DNA from: Candidatus Denitrolinea symbiosum
GTDB taxonomy: Bacteria; Chloroflexota; Anaerolineae; Anaerolineales; Villigracilaceae
Assembly (NCBI GenBank): GCA_017312345.1
Contig: BLAA01000001.1
Coordinates: 310,001-374,000, forward strand
Direction of reading: 5' to 3'
Length of the DNA stretch: 64,000 bases
Shown piece by piece: positions 1 through 9,800 of the stretch. Position 1 is the first letter of the stretch, and every line of letters begins with the position of its first letter. The notes under the pieces are model-generated. The model was not told the origin of the DNA, made no database searches, and saw nothing but the letters and a program-made list of their open reading frames with translations. Made by a program: the position numbers and the translations under genes.

Positions 1-538
1 TCACCACCACGGGGAAATCCTTAACCTCGATGACCCACAGCGCTTCGGGAGTGCCGAATTCCAGTTTGTAGACTCCCAGCACCTTCTTCACCGATTGGGC
101 AATGTACGAGGCCGCGCCGCCGATGGCGTGGAAATAGACTCCGGGCGTTTCCTGACAGCCTTTGAGCGTCTTCGCGCCCATCCCGCCTTTGCCGATCACG
201 CCCTTGAGATTGAAATGTTTCATCACCTCGGCCTGATACGGCTCCTCGCGGATGGAGGTCGTCGGTCCCGCCGCGACGAAATGATATTCGCCGTTCTCGT
301 CCTTTGAAACCACCGGGCCGCAGTGATAGATGACGCTTCCGTCGAGGAGTTTCTTCAACTCCGCGTAGACTTTCTCATCCTCGCCCTGCGGCGCGCGAGT
401 CTTGCGGATGAAAGTCTCGATCATCCATTTGTGAGCCGCGTCGCGGCCGGTGACCATGACGCCCGTCAACAGGACGGGTTCGCCGACCTTCAAACTGCGG
501 ATCGTTTCATCGCTGATGGGTATGGTTATCTCGCGCAT
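1..538 (-). CDS. fumB: Class I fumarate hydratase, beta subunit (partial, runs off the left edge)
   Basis: Second subunit of a two-subunit iron-sulfur fumarase, interconverting fumarate and malate in the TCA cycle. Translation from the ATG at 538 gives 179 residues beginning MREITIPISDETIRSL. The family features follow in order: LLTGVMVTGRDAAHK near residue 23, YHCGPVV near 70, GPTTSIREEPY near 91, and KGGMGAKTL near 116. This matches the C-terminal domain of class I fumarases and tartrate dehydratases. The alpha subunit lies 69 bases upstream on the same strand, so the two form an operon. The frame is open to the window edge, and the last few residues and the stop are outside. L(+)-tartrate dehydratase is the main alternative, since sequence alone does not separate the two activities. 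The gap between the subunits is filled by heptameric repeats. Confidence 0.9.
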   Translation of the reverse strand, partial: MREITIPISDETIRSLKVGEPVLLTGVMVTGRDAAHKWMIETFIRKTRAPQGEDEKVYAELKKLLDGSVIYHCGPVVSKDENGEYHFVAAGPTTSIREEPYQAEVMKHFNLKGVIGKGGMGAKTLKGCQETPGVYFHAIGGAASYIAQSVKKVLGVYKLEFGTPEALWVIEVKDFPVVV

Positions 539-550
539 GATTCCTCCAGG

Positions 551-604
551 CAGACGGTGGACGGTAGACCGTTCTCACCGTCCACCGTCTCCCGTCCACG
601 GTCG
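551..604. repeat. Heptameric repeat cluster between the fumarase subunits
   Basis: Seven-base units of the type AGACGGT/GGACGGT run into an inverted set (CACCGTC, CACCGTC, TCCCGTC). Together they can fold into a hairpin. The cluster fills nearly all of the gap between the alpha and beta subunit genes. It is one of many such heptad tracts in this window. Confidence 0.7.
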
Positions 605-607
605 TGT

Positions 608-1483
608 TTAATCGTAAACAACTTCCTCGCCACTCACGATCATCTTGCGGCGGCGATACGCCCAGCACATGTACGACACCGAGACGAAGTACGAAGCAGG
701 CAAACGGCTCAGGCCGACGATCTTCGTGTCAATGACCGTCGTCTTTCCGCCGAAACCCATCGGGCCGATGCCCATCCGATTGGCCTCCTCGGTGAGACGT
801 TCCTCGAGTTCCGCCAGTTCGGGGTCCGCGTTGCGCGTGCCGATCTTGTCGTACAACACTTTCTTCGATTTGATGTACGATGTGCCGCGGTCGCCGCCGA
901 TAGCCACGCCGAGAATCCCCGGCGCGCACCCCTGTCCCTGCGCCTTCTGCGCCGCGTCGAGGACGACTTTGCGGACGCCCGCGAGGTCGCGTCCCGCGCC
1001 GAGGGAGTTGTCGGGAAGCGAGTATTGGCGTCCGACGTTTTCGCATCCGCCGCCTTTCAGCATCAACTCGATGACGAGCGGCTGGTCGGCGTCCACTTCC
1101 TCGAAATGGATGGAGGGGAAGTCGTCGCCGCCGAGGTTGTTCCCGCTGTTTCGGTCGTAGACCGCGTCCACCGCGTTCGGACGCATGTACGCTTTCTTCG
1201 TCGCCTCGGCCAGCGCGCTGCGGATCTGTTCCGTCAACTTGCGCGTGCTCCAGCCTTCAGGATAGCGGACGTAAAAAATGGGCGTGCCCGTGTCCTGGCA
1301 GATGGGCGTGGAGTTTTGGCGCGAGAGTTCCACGTTCTTTATGATGGTCTCCATCGCGCCGCGCGCCGCCGAGCCGGGCGCTTCCTTTTCGACAGCCGCG
1401 CGCAGGCGATCCTCCACGTCCTTCGGCAGACTGGACGAGACGCGGCGGATCAGTTCCACAATTTCGTTAGTCAAATCTTTCAT
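608..1483 (-). CDS. fumA: Class I fumarate hydratase, alpha subunit
   Basis: Catalytic iron-sulfur subunit of the heterodimeric class I fumarase, 291 residues, the usual length for a separate alpha subunit. The N-terminal hydratase domain shows STPICQDTGTPIFYV (Cys62), GQGCAPGILGVAIGGDRG (Cys186) and SVSYMCWAYRRRK (Cys273). The spacing of these three cysteines, about 124 and 87 residues, resembles that of the three [4Fe-4S] ligands in known class I fumarases, so they are the likely ligands. A GGAG element sits just before the ATG. The gene is followed by its beta subunit, and together they replace a single-chain FumA. Tartrate dehydratase alpha is the alternative. Confidence 0.93.
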   Translation of the reverse strand: MKDLTNEIVELIRRVSSSLPKDVEDRLRAAVEKEAPGSAARGAMETIIKNVELSRQNSTPICQDTGTPIFYVRYPEGWSTRKLTEQIRSALAEATKKAYMRPNAVDAVYDRNSGNNLGGDDFPSIHFEEVDADQPLVIELMLKGGGCENVGRQYSLPDNSLGAGRDLAGVRKVVLDAAQKAQGQGCAPGILGVAIGGDRGTSYIKSKKVLYDKIGTRNADPELAELEERLTEEANRMGIGPMGFGGKTTVIDTKIVGLSRLPASYFVSVSYMCWAYRRRKMIVSGEEVVYD

Positions 1484-1661
1484 GGGAGTCTCCGTTGTTC
1501 GAACCTTCGTCTGGATGATACTCCAAAACGCGGAGTTGGGAGATGGAAAAAAGTGAACCGGAGAAGGAATTGCCTTATAATCAAGCCATCATCCTCGCAG
1601 TGGGATTTGCGCCACGACAGAATATCCCCATTTGAAAAAAGAAAGAAATAGGAAAAAAACC

Positions 1662-3533
1662 ATGAAACGGTTGCTATTGAGCATTTTTTTCATCATCTTC
1701 CTTGCCGCTTGTTCGCCTGTGGTCACGTCTGCACCACAAACGGATTTCGCAACCGTTGCTCCTCCAACGGCAACCCTGCTGCCAACATCCACGCCTCTGC
1801 CCAGCCCAACGCCCGCGCCAGAATTTCCCATCCGCGATGGCGGGACCATGCAGCCAAGCGCGGCAGTTATTTCCAGGGATAACCTGGCTCAATTGGCCGA
1901 ATTAGCGGTGTGGGGCAAAGGAGTTATTAGAGGAATTCGATGGTCAGCAGACGGCCAACAGATTTTCGTAGACACCGCGCTGGGACGTTACGTGTACGAC
2001 GCCGCCTCTCTCCAACTTGTGGAAGATGGGTTGGGGGTTTCAGATGACAGGTCAAAACTATCCTTCAACGTTGAAGACCTGGGCGCAAGCACCGATAGCG
2101 CTGGACACATCAAGCATCCATTCAAGGTTTCTGTCACCGAATCTTCCACTGGAAAGTCGCTCGGCTCGTTTGAAGTTGAGAATATGTACAATCCCTGGCT
2201 TGCATACCAGCCAGAAAGCAACATCATTGTCATCGACAACTTGATGGGCGGAGTGGGATTGCGCGATGGGACATCCTTCGAAATCATCGGCAGTATCAGT
2301 GGGTCGTGGGAGAGTCCGATCACGGTCACGGCAGACCGAAAGACGGTGGCGTCGGGAACGATGGACGGTTTTATTATCATCAAAAATGGCGTGGACCTCG
2401 CCAACGAATCCAGGTTCGACGCGGGCGGCCCCGTGCGCTTCCTGTCCTTCTTGCCCAATGGTACAAAGCTGCTCGCGGAAACTAACGGAGTCATCTCGAT
2501 TTGGGATGTTGCGGAAGGCAAGATCATTGGCGCTCTTCCTGATACGTTCCTGTCGGGTGATTTTTTCTACGACCAGTATCGCCGCGGCACGGATGCAACC
2601 GTTGGATTGACCGTGAAAAACAACCAGATCGCCTATGTCAACAAGGACTCGGCGCTCATTCGCAATCTTCTTGATGGAAAGCAAAGCGGCCAGATCCGCG
2701 TCAAAGATGGAATTTTGCTCGATGAAGAATACAAATACGCAGGCAATTACCAGGAAATCATTTCAGTATTCTTCGCCGCAGATGAACAATCGTTGATCAC
2801 GGTCATTTTCGACCGCGTCTATGTTTGGAATATAAAGACAGGCCAATTTATCAAAATGATCGCTTTGGAGAAGGACCAACACTTCGGATTGACGTCAGCC
2901 TATTCCGCTCCCAGCAATTTGTTGTTTCTGGGCAGTCAGGCAGGAAGTTATCTAAAAATCTGGCAGGTGGAAAACGGCGTCGAACTCCCCAGTATCTCGG
3001 CATGGAATCCTGGTCAACTTACCTATGGCTATGATGGTGCACACAGCTTGACCATGGCGCCAGATGGAAAGTTTATTTTTTCGTGGTCTGGTCTGGAAGG
3101 TGTGGCTATCCTATGGGAAATCGAGACGCCAGTGCGGGTGATGTCGCTCAAAATCCCCCGCTCGGAATATTCAAAGTACAAGCCAGGCTTTTATCCCGTT
3201 GCGATCTCGCCCGATAACACAAAATTGATCTTCTCGTATTCGCTCGAACCTGGTTCGCACATTGCCAAAGTGTACTCCATCCCAGACGGCGCGGAACTGT
3301 CTCGAATCACATCTTACTTCGCGACATTCTCTCCCGACGGATCGGTCATCGCCGCGTCGGTGGGTAACAGCCGAATCCGATTCTACGATGCGCAGACGGG
3401 TAGTATCCTCGGCGATGTGGTTGGCAAATATCCCAACCGAAACGGTTTCCAATTGCTGTATTTCTCGGAAGATGGAAAGAACCTATTTGCCGTCTCTACC
3501 AATGGCACGATCAGCGTATGGGGAGCGCCGTAA
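1662..3533 (+). CDS. Beta-propeller (WD40-like) lipoprotein
   Basis: Predicted surface lipoprotein of 623 residues. A TTG at 1632 is in frame, but the ATG at 1662 is preferred because AATAGG lies about 9 bases before it and the protein then begins with a clean signal peptide, MKRLLLSIFFIIFLAAC, with lipobox LAAC. A Pro/Thr-rich linker follows (TPTATLLPTSTPLPSPTPAP). The rest is made of repeated beta-blade motifs such as SWSADGQ-like turns, FSFLPNGTKL, ISIWDVAEG, VYVWNIKTG, FATFSPDGSVIAAS and ISVWGAP, typical of WD40 or related propellers. No catalytic residues are visible, so a scaffold or binding role is likely. It is a stand-alone gene followed by a strong hairpin terminator. Confidence 0.85.
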   Translation: MKRLLLSIFFIIFLAACSPVVTSAPQTDFATVAPPTATLLPTSTPLPSPTPAPEFPIRDGGTMQPSAAVISRDNLAQLAELAVWGKGVIRGIRWSADGQQIFVDTALGRYVYDAASLQLVEDGLGVSDDRSKLSFNVEDLGASTDSAGHIKHPFKVSVTESSTGKSLGSFEVENMYNPWLAYQPESNIIVIDNLMGGVGLRDGTSFEIIGSISGSWESPITVTADRKTVASGTMDGFIIIKNGVDLANESRFDAGGPVRFLSFLPNGTKLLAETNGVISIWDVAEGKIIGALPDTFLSGDFFYDQYRRGTDATVGLTVKNNQIAYVNKDSALIRNLLDGKQSGQIRVKDGILLDEEYKYAGNYQEIISVFFAADEQSLITVIFDRVYVWNIKTGQFIKMIALEKDQHFGLTSAYSAPSNLLFLGSQAGSYLKIWQVENGVELPSISAWNPGQLTYGYDGAHSLTMAPDGKFIFSWSGLEGVAILWEIETPVRVMSLKIPRSEYSKYKPGFYPVAISPDNTKLIFSYSLEPGSHIAKVYSIPDGAELSRITSYFATFSPDGSVIAASVGNSRIRFYDAQTGSILGDVVGKYPNRNGFQLLYFSEDGKNLFAVSTNGTISVWGAP

Positions 3534-3537
3534 ATAA

Positions 3538-3575
3538 GGCTCCAGCCTTCTTTGCGAAACCTGGAGCCTTTGCTT
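3538..3575 (+). terminator. Terminator after the propeller lipoprotein
   Basis: GGCTCCAG (3538-3545) pairs with CTGGAGCC (3561-3568) and is followed by TTTGCTT. The lipoprotein stop codon is 5 bases upstream. The stem could also act on the minus strand, as a leftover reading frame there ends just beyond it. Confidence 0.7.
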
Positions 3576-3583
3576 CTCGCTCC

Positions 3584-3766
3584 CTACGCCTTCACCGTCG
3601 AACCCGCCATCTCCTGCCTTGCCACATTCAACAAACTCTCGGCCTTCAACTCATTCAGCGCGTAGCGCTGCGCCGGTCTCGGGGCGAAGGCGGCGTGTTC
3701 CCTGTTGACGAGGAGCGGCTCCGCGTCGGGACAATGTCCGCAGCGAGGAAAAGCGCGAAAAAACAA
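3584..3766 (-). pseudogene. Possible gene remnant (coding-like 3' end, no recognisable start)
   Basis: The minus-strand frame ends with a protein-like tail, including ALNELKAESLLNVARQEM. It stops right beside the 3538-3575 hairpin, as a real gene end would. Its 5' part runs into the terminator of the adhesin gene and there is no credible start or ribosome site. I do not recognise the family. It may be the truncated end of a lost gene, or chance. Confidence 0.2.
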
Positions 3767-3791
3767 CGGCGCCCTTTACAGAGCGCCGTTG
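3758..3791 (-). terminator. Rho-independent terminator of the adhesin-sortase gene
   Basis: On the minus strand CAACGGCGC pairs with GCGCCGTTG (arms at 3783-3791 and 3764-3772) around a ten-base loop and is followed by a run of T. It begins 14 bases after the stop codon of the giant gene. Confidence 0.85.
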
Positions 3792-3804
3792 TCGTTTCAT
3801 TGGG

Positions 3805-6800
3805 TTACTGTTCCACCCCCACCAGAACAGCCCGCGCCACGACACGTTTCTTGTACGTGTTGGTCTTCTCGTCATACTCCTTGCAGGTGACCAGGGTGAG
3901 CCAAGCCTTCTCTTCGTGGCGGAAGATGGCGGCGTCGTCCGGCTCGACCACGGTGTTGGCGCGCACCTCATAGATGTACTTCGATCCGTAGGCGTGGACG
4001 ATGATCTTATCGCCATACTTGAGGCGAGCCAGGTTGACGAACGGACCGGTCAGGCCGTTCGCGCCGTAGACGTGGCCTGTCAGCACGCTGTTGCCGCTCC
4101 AGGAGGGGAACGCGCTTCCTTCCAGCCACCCGGCCTGGTTCCCCAGCCAGGTCACATTCCACTCCCCGTTCTTCAGCGGCACGCCCACGATCGGGATGTT
4201 GATTCCCAGCGAGGGGATTTCCAGCATCACGCCGCCGGTCTGGGCGTAGGTTTCCTTCGGGGCCTGGCTCAGGTCGGTCACAACGTTCGGCGCGAAGCCG
4301 GTGGCGGGCGTGCCGCTAAACACGCCGACCGTCACGGTGTCGCTGACGCCGTAAACGTCGATCGCGCTGCCCGGATCATAGTCGCGCTCCTTCGAGAAGA
4401 TGTTGCTATTCTGCGGAACGCTGACGTCGCCCGGCAGACTGGTCCACAAAAGATAGGCGGTGTTGCTCACCCCGCCCGGCGGCAGCGACGTGACTCTCAC
4501 GAAGAAGGTGACGCGTCCGTTTCCGCCGCCCAACGCAAAGTTGTTCCAGACGGCGCGGACCGTCCGCGTGGCGGCATCGTACGTACAAGTATCGGCGTTC
4601 TGCGCGCCTGAGACGCATTCCAGCGTCCCGGTCACCAATTCCAACTCCAGCGGGAGGACGTCGGTCAGCACGGCGTCGTACGCGTTGGTCTGGCTCGCCG
4701 CGGTGTGCTGGATCGTCAGGGTGATCTTGAATTTCGAATTCAGCGAAACCAGCGATGTGCTGGCGCTCTTTTCGAGGGAAAGTTCAGGTTCGACGATGAA
4801 CACAAAGACGGGCGGGAGGGTCTGCGTCCCGGAATCGGACGACCAGACCGCGCCGTTCGCCAGCGTCGTGCCAGAGACGTTGCCGGCGCTGTCCAACACC
4901 ACGGCGGTGTAGACGATGGTCAGGGTCTGGTCGACGCGGGAGGTATTGGTCAATGTGCCGAAGTCGAAGGCGACGCGGCGTCCAACGTCCACGGGCGCGC
5001 CGCCGCCAGCGTCGTCCACGGTCGGCGAGGCGCAGACCCCGGTAAAGGAGCCGGCCGCGCTGGTCGTCAAGGCCGGGCTGGAGGCGGTAATGCTCGCGCA
5101 CTCCATGAAGGAGAGGCCGCTTTGCATGGTGTCCACCAGGCGGGAGTTGGGGAACACTCCGGGCGGGATGGTGATCGTGACGGTGTATTCGACAATCTCG
5201 CCGATAGCGACGTTCGGGTTAGTGGTGAAGGCCTGGTTGCTCCCGCTGAGCGACTTGGAGGCGCTTGGGCTGCCCTGCGTCGGCGTGACGGTGACGCTAT
5301 CGTCATCGTCTTCGTCCGTCGAATTGTTGCCCGGAGTGGAGTCAACGTCCGTCTGGTCGGCGCGGGTGACCTGGACGTAGTTGGCGTAGGGGCCGGTGAC
5401 GTTGACCGTGACGGTGAGCGTCAGCGTTGCGGTCTGGCTGACGAGGAGCGTGCCGACATCCCAGATACCGGTCGCGTCGTTGTATGTGCCTTGCGTCGCG
5501 GAGGAGGAGACGTAGGCAAAGCCGGCCGGGAGGGCGTCCGTCACTTGAACGTTGGTTGCCGTATCCGGGCCGCTATTGGTGATGGTGATGGTGAAAGTGA
5601 TGTCTGTGGCGACCATCGGCGTGGCGTCGCTGACCGCCTTGGTCACGCTGAGGTCAATGAGCGGGCCGCGGAAGCCGAAGTCCAGCGTGGGATTGGCGGT
5701 CGTGCCGGTGGCGTCGGTGACCGTATTGTTGGAGGCCGCGCCGCCGTCGCCGGGCGCGAGGGTGACGAGGTTGCTGGACACTTGCCCGGGCGTCGTCCCG
5801 ACGCCGTTGTCGTTGTCGTCGGTGTTGGCGTTCGGGTCGGTCGTGTCTGCCGGGGCGTATGTATCTATCGTGCTGACGTAGCCCGCGGGCGGAGTGACTT
5901 TGACGATGTAACTGCCTGCGGGCAGGCCGCTGAACAGATAGTTGCCGCTGGCGTCGGTCGTCACGCCGCCGGGGCCGTCGTCCGCCGTGCCGAGAACGCC
6001 GTCGGGACCGACGTTGATCTCGGTGACGCCGTCGGCCGCGTATAGTTGAACCGTCGCGCCTGCAAGCGGCGAATCGCCCGCGTCGAACGTGCCGTTTCTA
6101 TTGTCGTCCAGGAAGACCAGGTTGCCCAGTTGCTGGCGGTAGAAGCCGAAGTCCACCGTGCGGTTGCTTTGGTTGTTCGGGGCTTCGCCGGCCTCGGGAT
6201 TCGCGGTCGGGTCGTTGTCGCCCGTCGGTTCGTTTGTGCCAGGGCCGAGCGTCACCGCGCCGCTGAGGACCGCGCCATTGAACGCGCCGCTGGTTTGGAG
6301 CATGCCGTTGTCGTCGTTGTCAGTGTCGTTGTCGGGATCGGGGGCGGCGGTCTCGCCAATCGCGCCCGCGCTGCTGATGGTCGTGCCGCTGCTCCAGTAG
6401 CCTTCCAGGGCTCCGCCGGAGGCGAACTGGGTGGACGGGATGACGACCACGTAGTCGCCCGCCGGCAGGTTGTCGAAGCGGTAGTAGCCGCCAGAGGAGG
6501 TGACCGCCGTCCCGAGGGACGCGCCGGTCGGCGCTCCGCTGACGTCGGCCGCGTAGAGTTCCACGGTCACGCCGTCCGCGCCGACTTCGGTCCCGTTGAG
6601 CAGGCCGTCGTTGTTGGTGTCGAACCAGACGCGGTTGCCGAGGCTGTAGATCGGGGTGTCAAAGCCGAAGTCCAGCGTGGGATTGGCGGTCGTGCCGGTG
6701 GCGTCGGTGACCGTGTTGTTGGAGGCCGCGCCGCCGTCGCCGGGCGTGAGAGTGACCGGGGCGCTGGAGACCTGCCCCGGCGAGGTCCCGATGCCGTTGT

Positions 6801-9800
6801 CGTTGTTGTCGGTGTTGGCGTTCGGGTCGGTCGTGTCTGCCGGGGCGGCGGTGTCCACCGCGCTGACGTATCCCGCGGGCGGGGTGACTTTGACGATGTA
6901 ATCGCCCTGGGCTAAGCCGTCGAACAGGTAGTTGCCGCTCGCGTCGGACGTTGTAGTGTCGAGCAGGGTTGTGCCGTCGGCGGCGTAGAGTTCCACGGTC
7001 GCGCCGGCCAGGGGTGTGTCGCCGGCGTCGTAGGTCCCGTTGCCGTTGACGTCAACGAAGACCAGGTTGCCCAGTTGCTGGCGGTAGAAGCCGAAGTCCA
7101 CCGTGCGGTTGCTTTGGTTGTTCGGGGCTTCGCCAGCCTCGGGGTTCGCGGTCGGGTCGTTGTCGCCCGTCGGCTCGTTTGTGCCAGGGCCAAGCGTCGC
7201 CGCGCCGCTGAGGACCGCGCCGTTGAACGCGCCGCTGGTTTGACGCGTCCCGTTGTCGTCGTTGTCCAGGTCGTTGTCGGGATCGGGGGCGGCGGTCTCG
7301 CCGATCGCGCCCGCGCTGCTGATGGTCGTGCCGCTGCTCCAGTAGCCTTCCAGAGGTCCGCCGGAGGCGAACTGGGTGGAGGGGATGACGACTACGTAGT
7401 CGCCCGCCGGCAGGTTGTCGAAGCGGTAGTAGCCGCCAGAGGAGGTGACCGCCGTCCCGAGGGACGCGCCGGTCGGCGCTCCGCTGACGTCGGCCGCGTA
7501 GAGTTCCACGGTCACGCCGTCCGCGCCGACTTCGGTCCCGTTGAGCAGGCCGTCGTTGTTGGTGTCGAACCAGACGCGGTTGCCGAGGCTGTAGACGCCG
7601 GCCTCGACGGTCAAAGTGTCGGTGGCAGGATCATTGTTCGTTATGCCGCCGTCGGAAGTCAATGCGCCGCTGGGAATTGTATTGATATACACGCCCGGAC
7701 GCGTGCTGATCACATTGACGGTAATGGCGCAGGTATCGCCAGGATTTCCAAGTTCGGCCAGGCTGCCGCCCACGAGTTGAACGGTCTGCGAGCCGGGGTT
7801 GGCGGTGACGGTTCCGCCGCAGGTGTTGGTCACATTGGCGGGGTTGGCGACTTCCAGGCCGTCGGGCAGGGTTCCGGGCAGGTTATCGGCCAGTCCCATA
7901 TTGGACACCGGGATGTTGCTGGTGTTCTTGATGGTGATGGTCAGGACCGAAGGTTGGGTTGTCAGGACCGTTGACGGGTTAAAGTTTTTGTTGATGCTTA
8001 CGCCGGGCAGGTTGGTGAGAGAGGCCTCGGTGGCAAAGGCATTGGAGACGCCGTTGAAAGTGGTGACGGCTCCAACGGGGATGCGATTCGTGCGGTTCCC
8101 GTTGATGTCCATGACGACGCGCAAGGTCAGGGTGCAGGTCGAGTTGGCCGGCAGGGCGCCGCCGCTGTAAGAGAAGGAGGCGTCGCCGGGGTTGCCGGTC
8201 AGCGTTCCGCCGCAGGTTCCGGTGTCGAACGCCACCGGGTTGGCAAGTTCCATGCCCGTGCCCAGCAGGGTCATATCGTCGGTGAAGGCGATGCCGGTCA
8301 GCGCGGTGTTTGTGTTCGGGTTGATCAACTGGACGCTCATGGTGGAATACGCGCCGCCATAGACCAGCACCGGGTTGAAGCCTTTAACCACGCCCATCGT
8401 CAGGTTTTGGATCGTCAACACAGCGGAGGCGTTCGCTACGGGGTTGATGATCACGCCCGTGTTTTGGACCGTCCCCGAAATATTTGCGACCGGGATGGTG
8501 TTGGTATACGTGCTGGGCGAGCTGGGTGTGCTGTCCGTGCCGACCACGTCCACAGTGATGGTGCAGAGGCCCGGTATGAGTCCCACTTGCGCGGGGACCG
8601 TGCCGCCCGTCATGCTGACTATATTGCTGCCCGGAGTTGCCGTGATAACCCCCGCGCCGCAGGTGGTGGACGCGTTCGGGACCGCGGCGACGCGGATTCC
8701 GTTCGCGACGGTACCGGGCAGGTTGTCGGTGACGGAAACGTTGACGAGCGGCGAGTCAACGTTGTTTTGCAGGGTGATCGTCATCGTGGAGCGTCCGCCC
8801 GCCTGGACGACCGTCGCATAGAAGGCTTTGGTTGCCGTCAAACTCGTCACGCGAATGGATGCGGTGGCGGGATCGTCGTTCGTGCGTCCCTGCGTAGTGG
8901 AGATGGCTCCGGCGGGGATGGTGTTTACGTAAAGATCCGGCGATGACGAAGTGACCCACACGTCAATATTACAACTGGCGCCTGCATTGAGAGTCGCGCC
9001 GGTCAGGCTGATGGTGTTCCCGTTGATCGGCGCCACGACGTTCGCGCCTGGGCAGTTATCGGTTGGGGCGCTTGGCGTTGTGACGAACAGGCCGGTCGGC
9101 AGGGTGTCCACGATGTTCAAGCCGGACAGGGCGGTGTCAACCGGCGCGGTGAGCGTGATGCGCAGGCGGCTGGGCTGCCCGGGCGTGATTGGGTTGGTCT
9201 GGAACGCCTTGGTCACTCTCACCGGCAGGGTGGAGGAAGGCGAAACGGTCAAGTCGGTGGGGGTGCTGAAAGAGGCGTGACCGACTCCCTGATCGTTGGA
9301 GATGGTGTTGGCGGCGACAGTGTTGTCATAAGGACCGCCTGCGGTTGTGCCGGTGACGGTAAAGACGATGGTGCAGCTGCCGTTGGCGGGGATCGTCCCG
9401 CCGTTCAATGTGACTGTGGAGGCCGTATTGGTGACCGTCCCGCCGCACTGCGGAGAAGCCGGGGCCGACACGGTCAAACCTGCAGGCAGGGTGTCGGTAA
9501 ATGCGACGCTGGTCAGCGGGGTATCGCTGCGATTGTACAATGTGATGGTCACCGTGCTGGTTCCGCCCAGGGGAATGGCTGTCGGCGAATACGATTTTGT
9601 GCCGTATAAGGCGGCGCGGACAGCCAGGTTGGCAGTGGCGGGCAGGTAGTTGGTAACGCCCTCCGTAGTGGTCAGCGTATTAGCGGGAATGGTGTTGGTG
9701 CGGGTTCCGGAGACGGTCAACGCGGCTCGGACCGGGATCGAAAGCACGCACGTCCCAACGGGCGTGGGGGGCGTGGCGCTGGCTGGGATGGTCCCGCCGG

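Noticed and set aside
323..1651. Long plus-strand open frame opposite the fumarase alpha gene, and similar long antisense frames (for example 4705-6045, 17630-19726, 23894-25450, 58841-60181)
   Set aside because: They are shadows of GC-rich real genes on the other strand. Their products are Arg/Ala/Val-rich without motifs, and they lack start signals.
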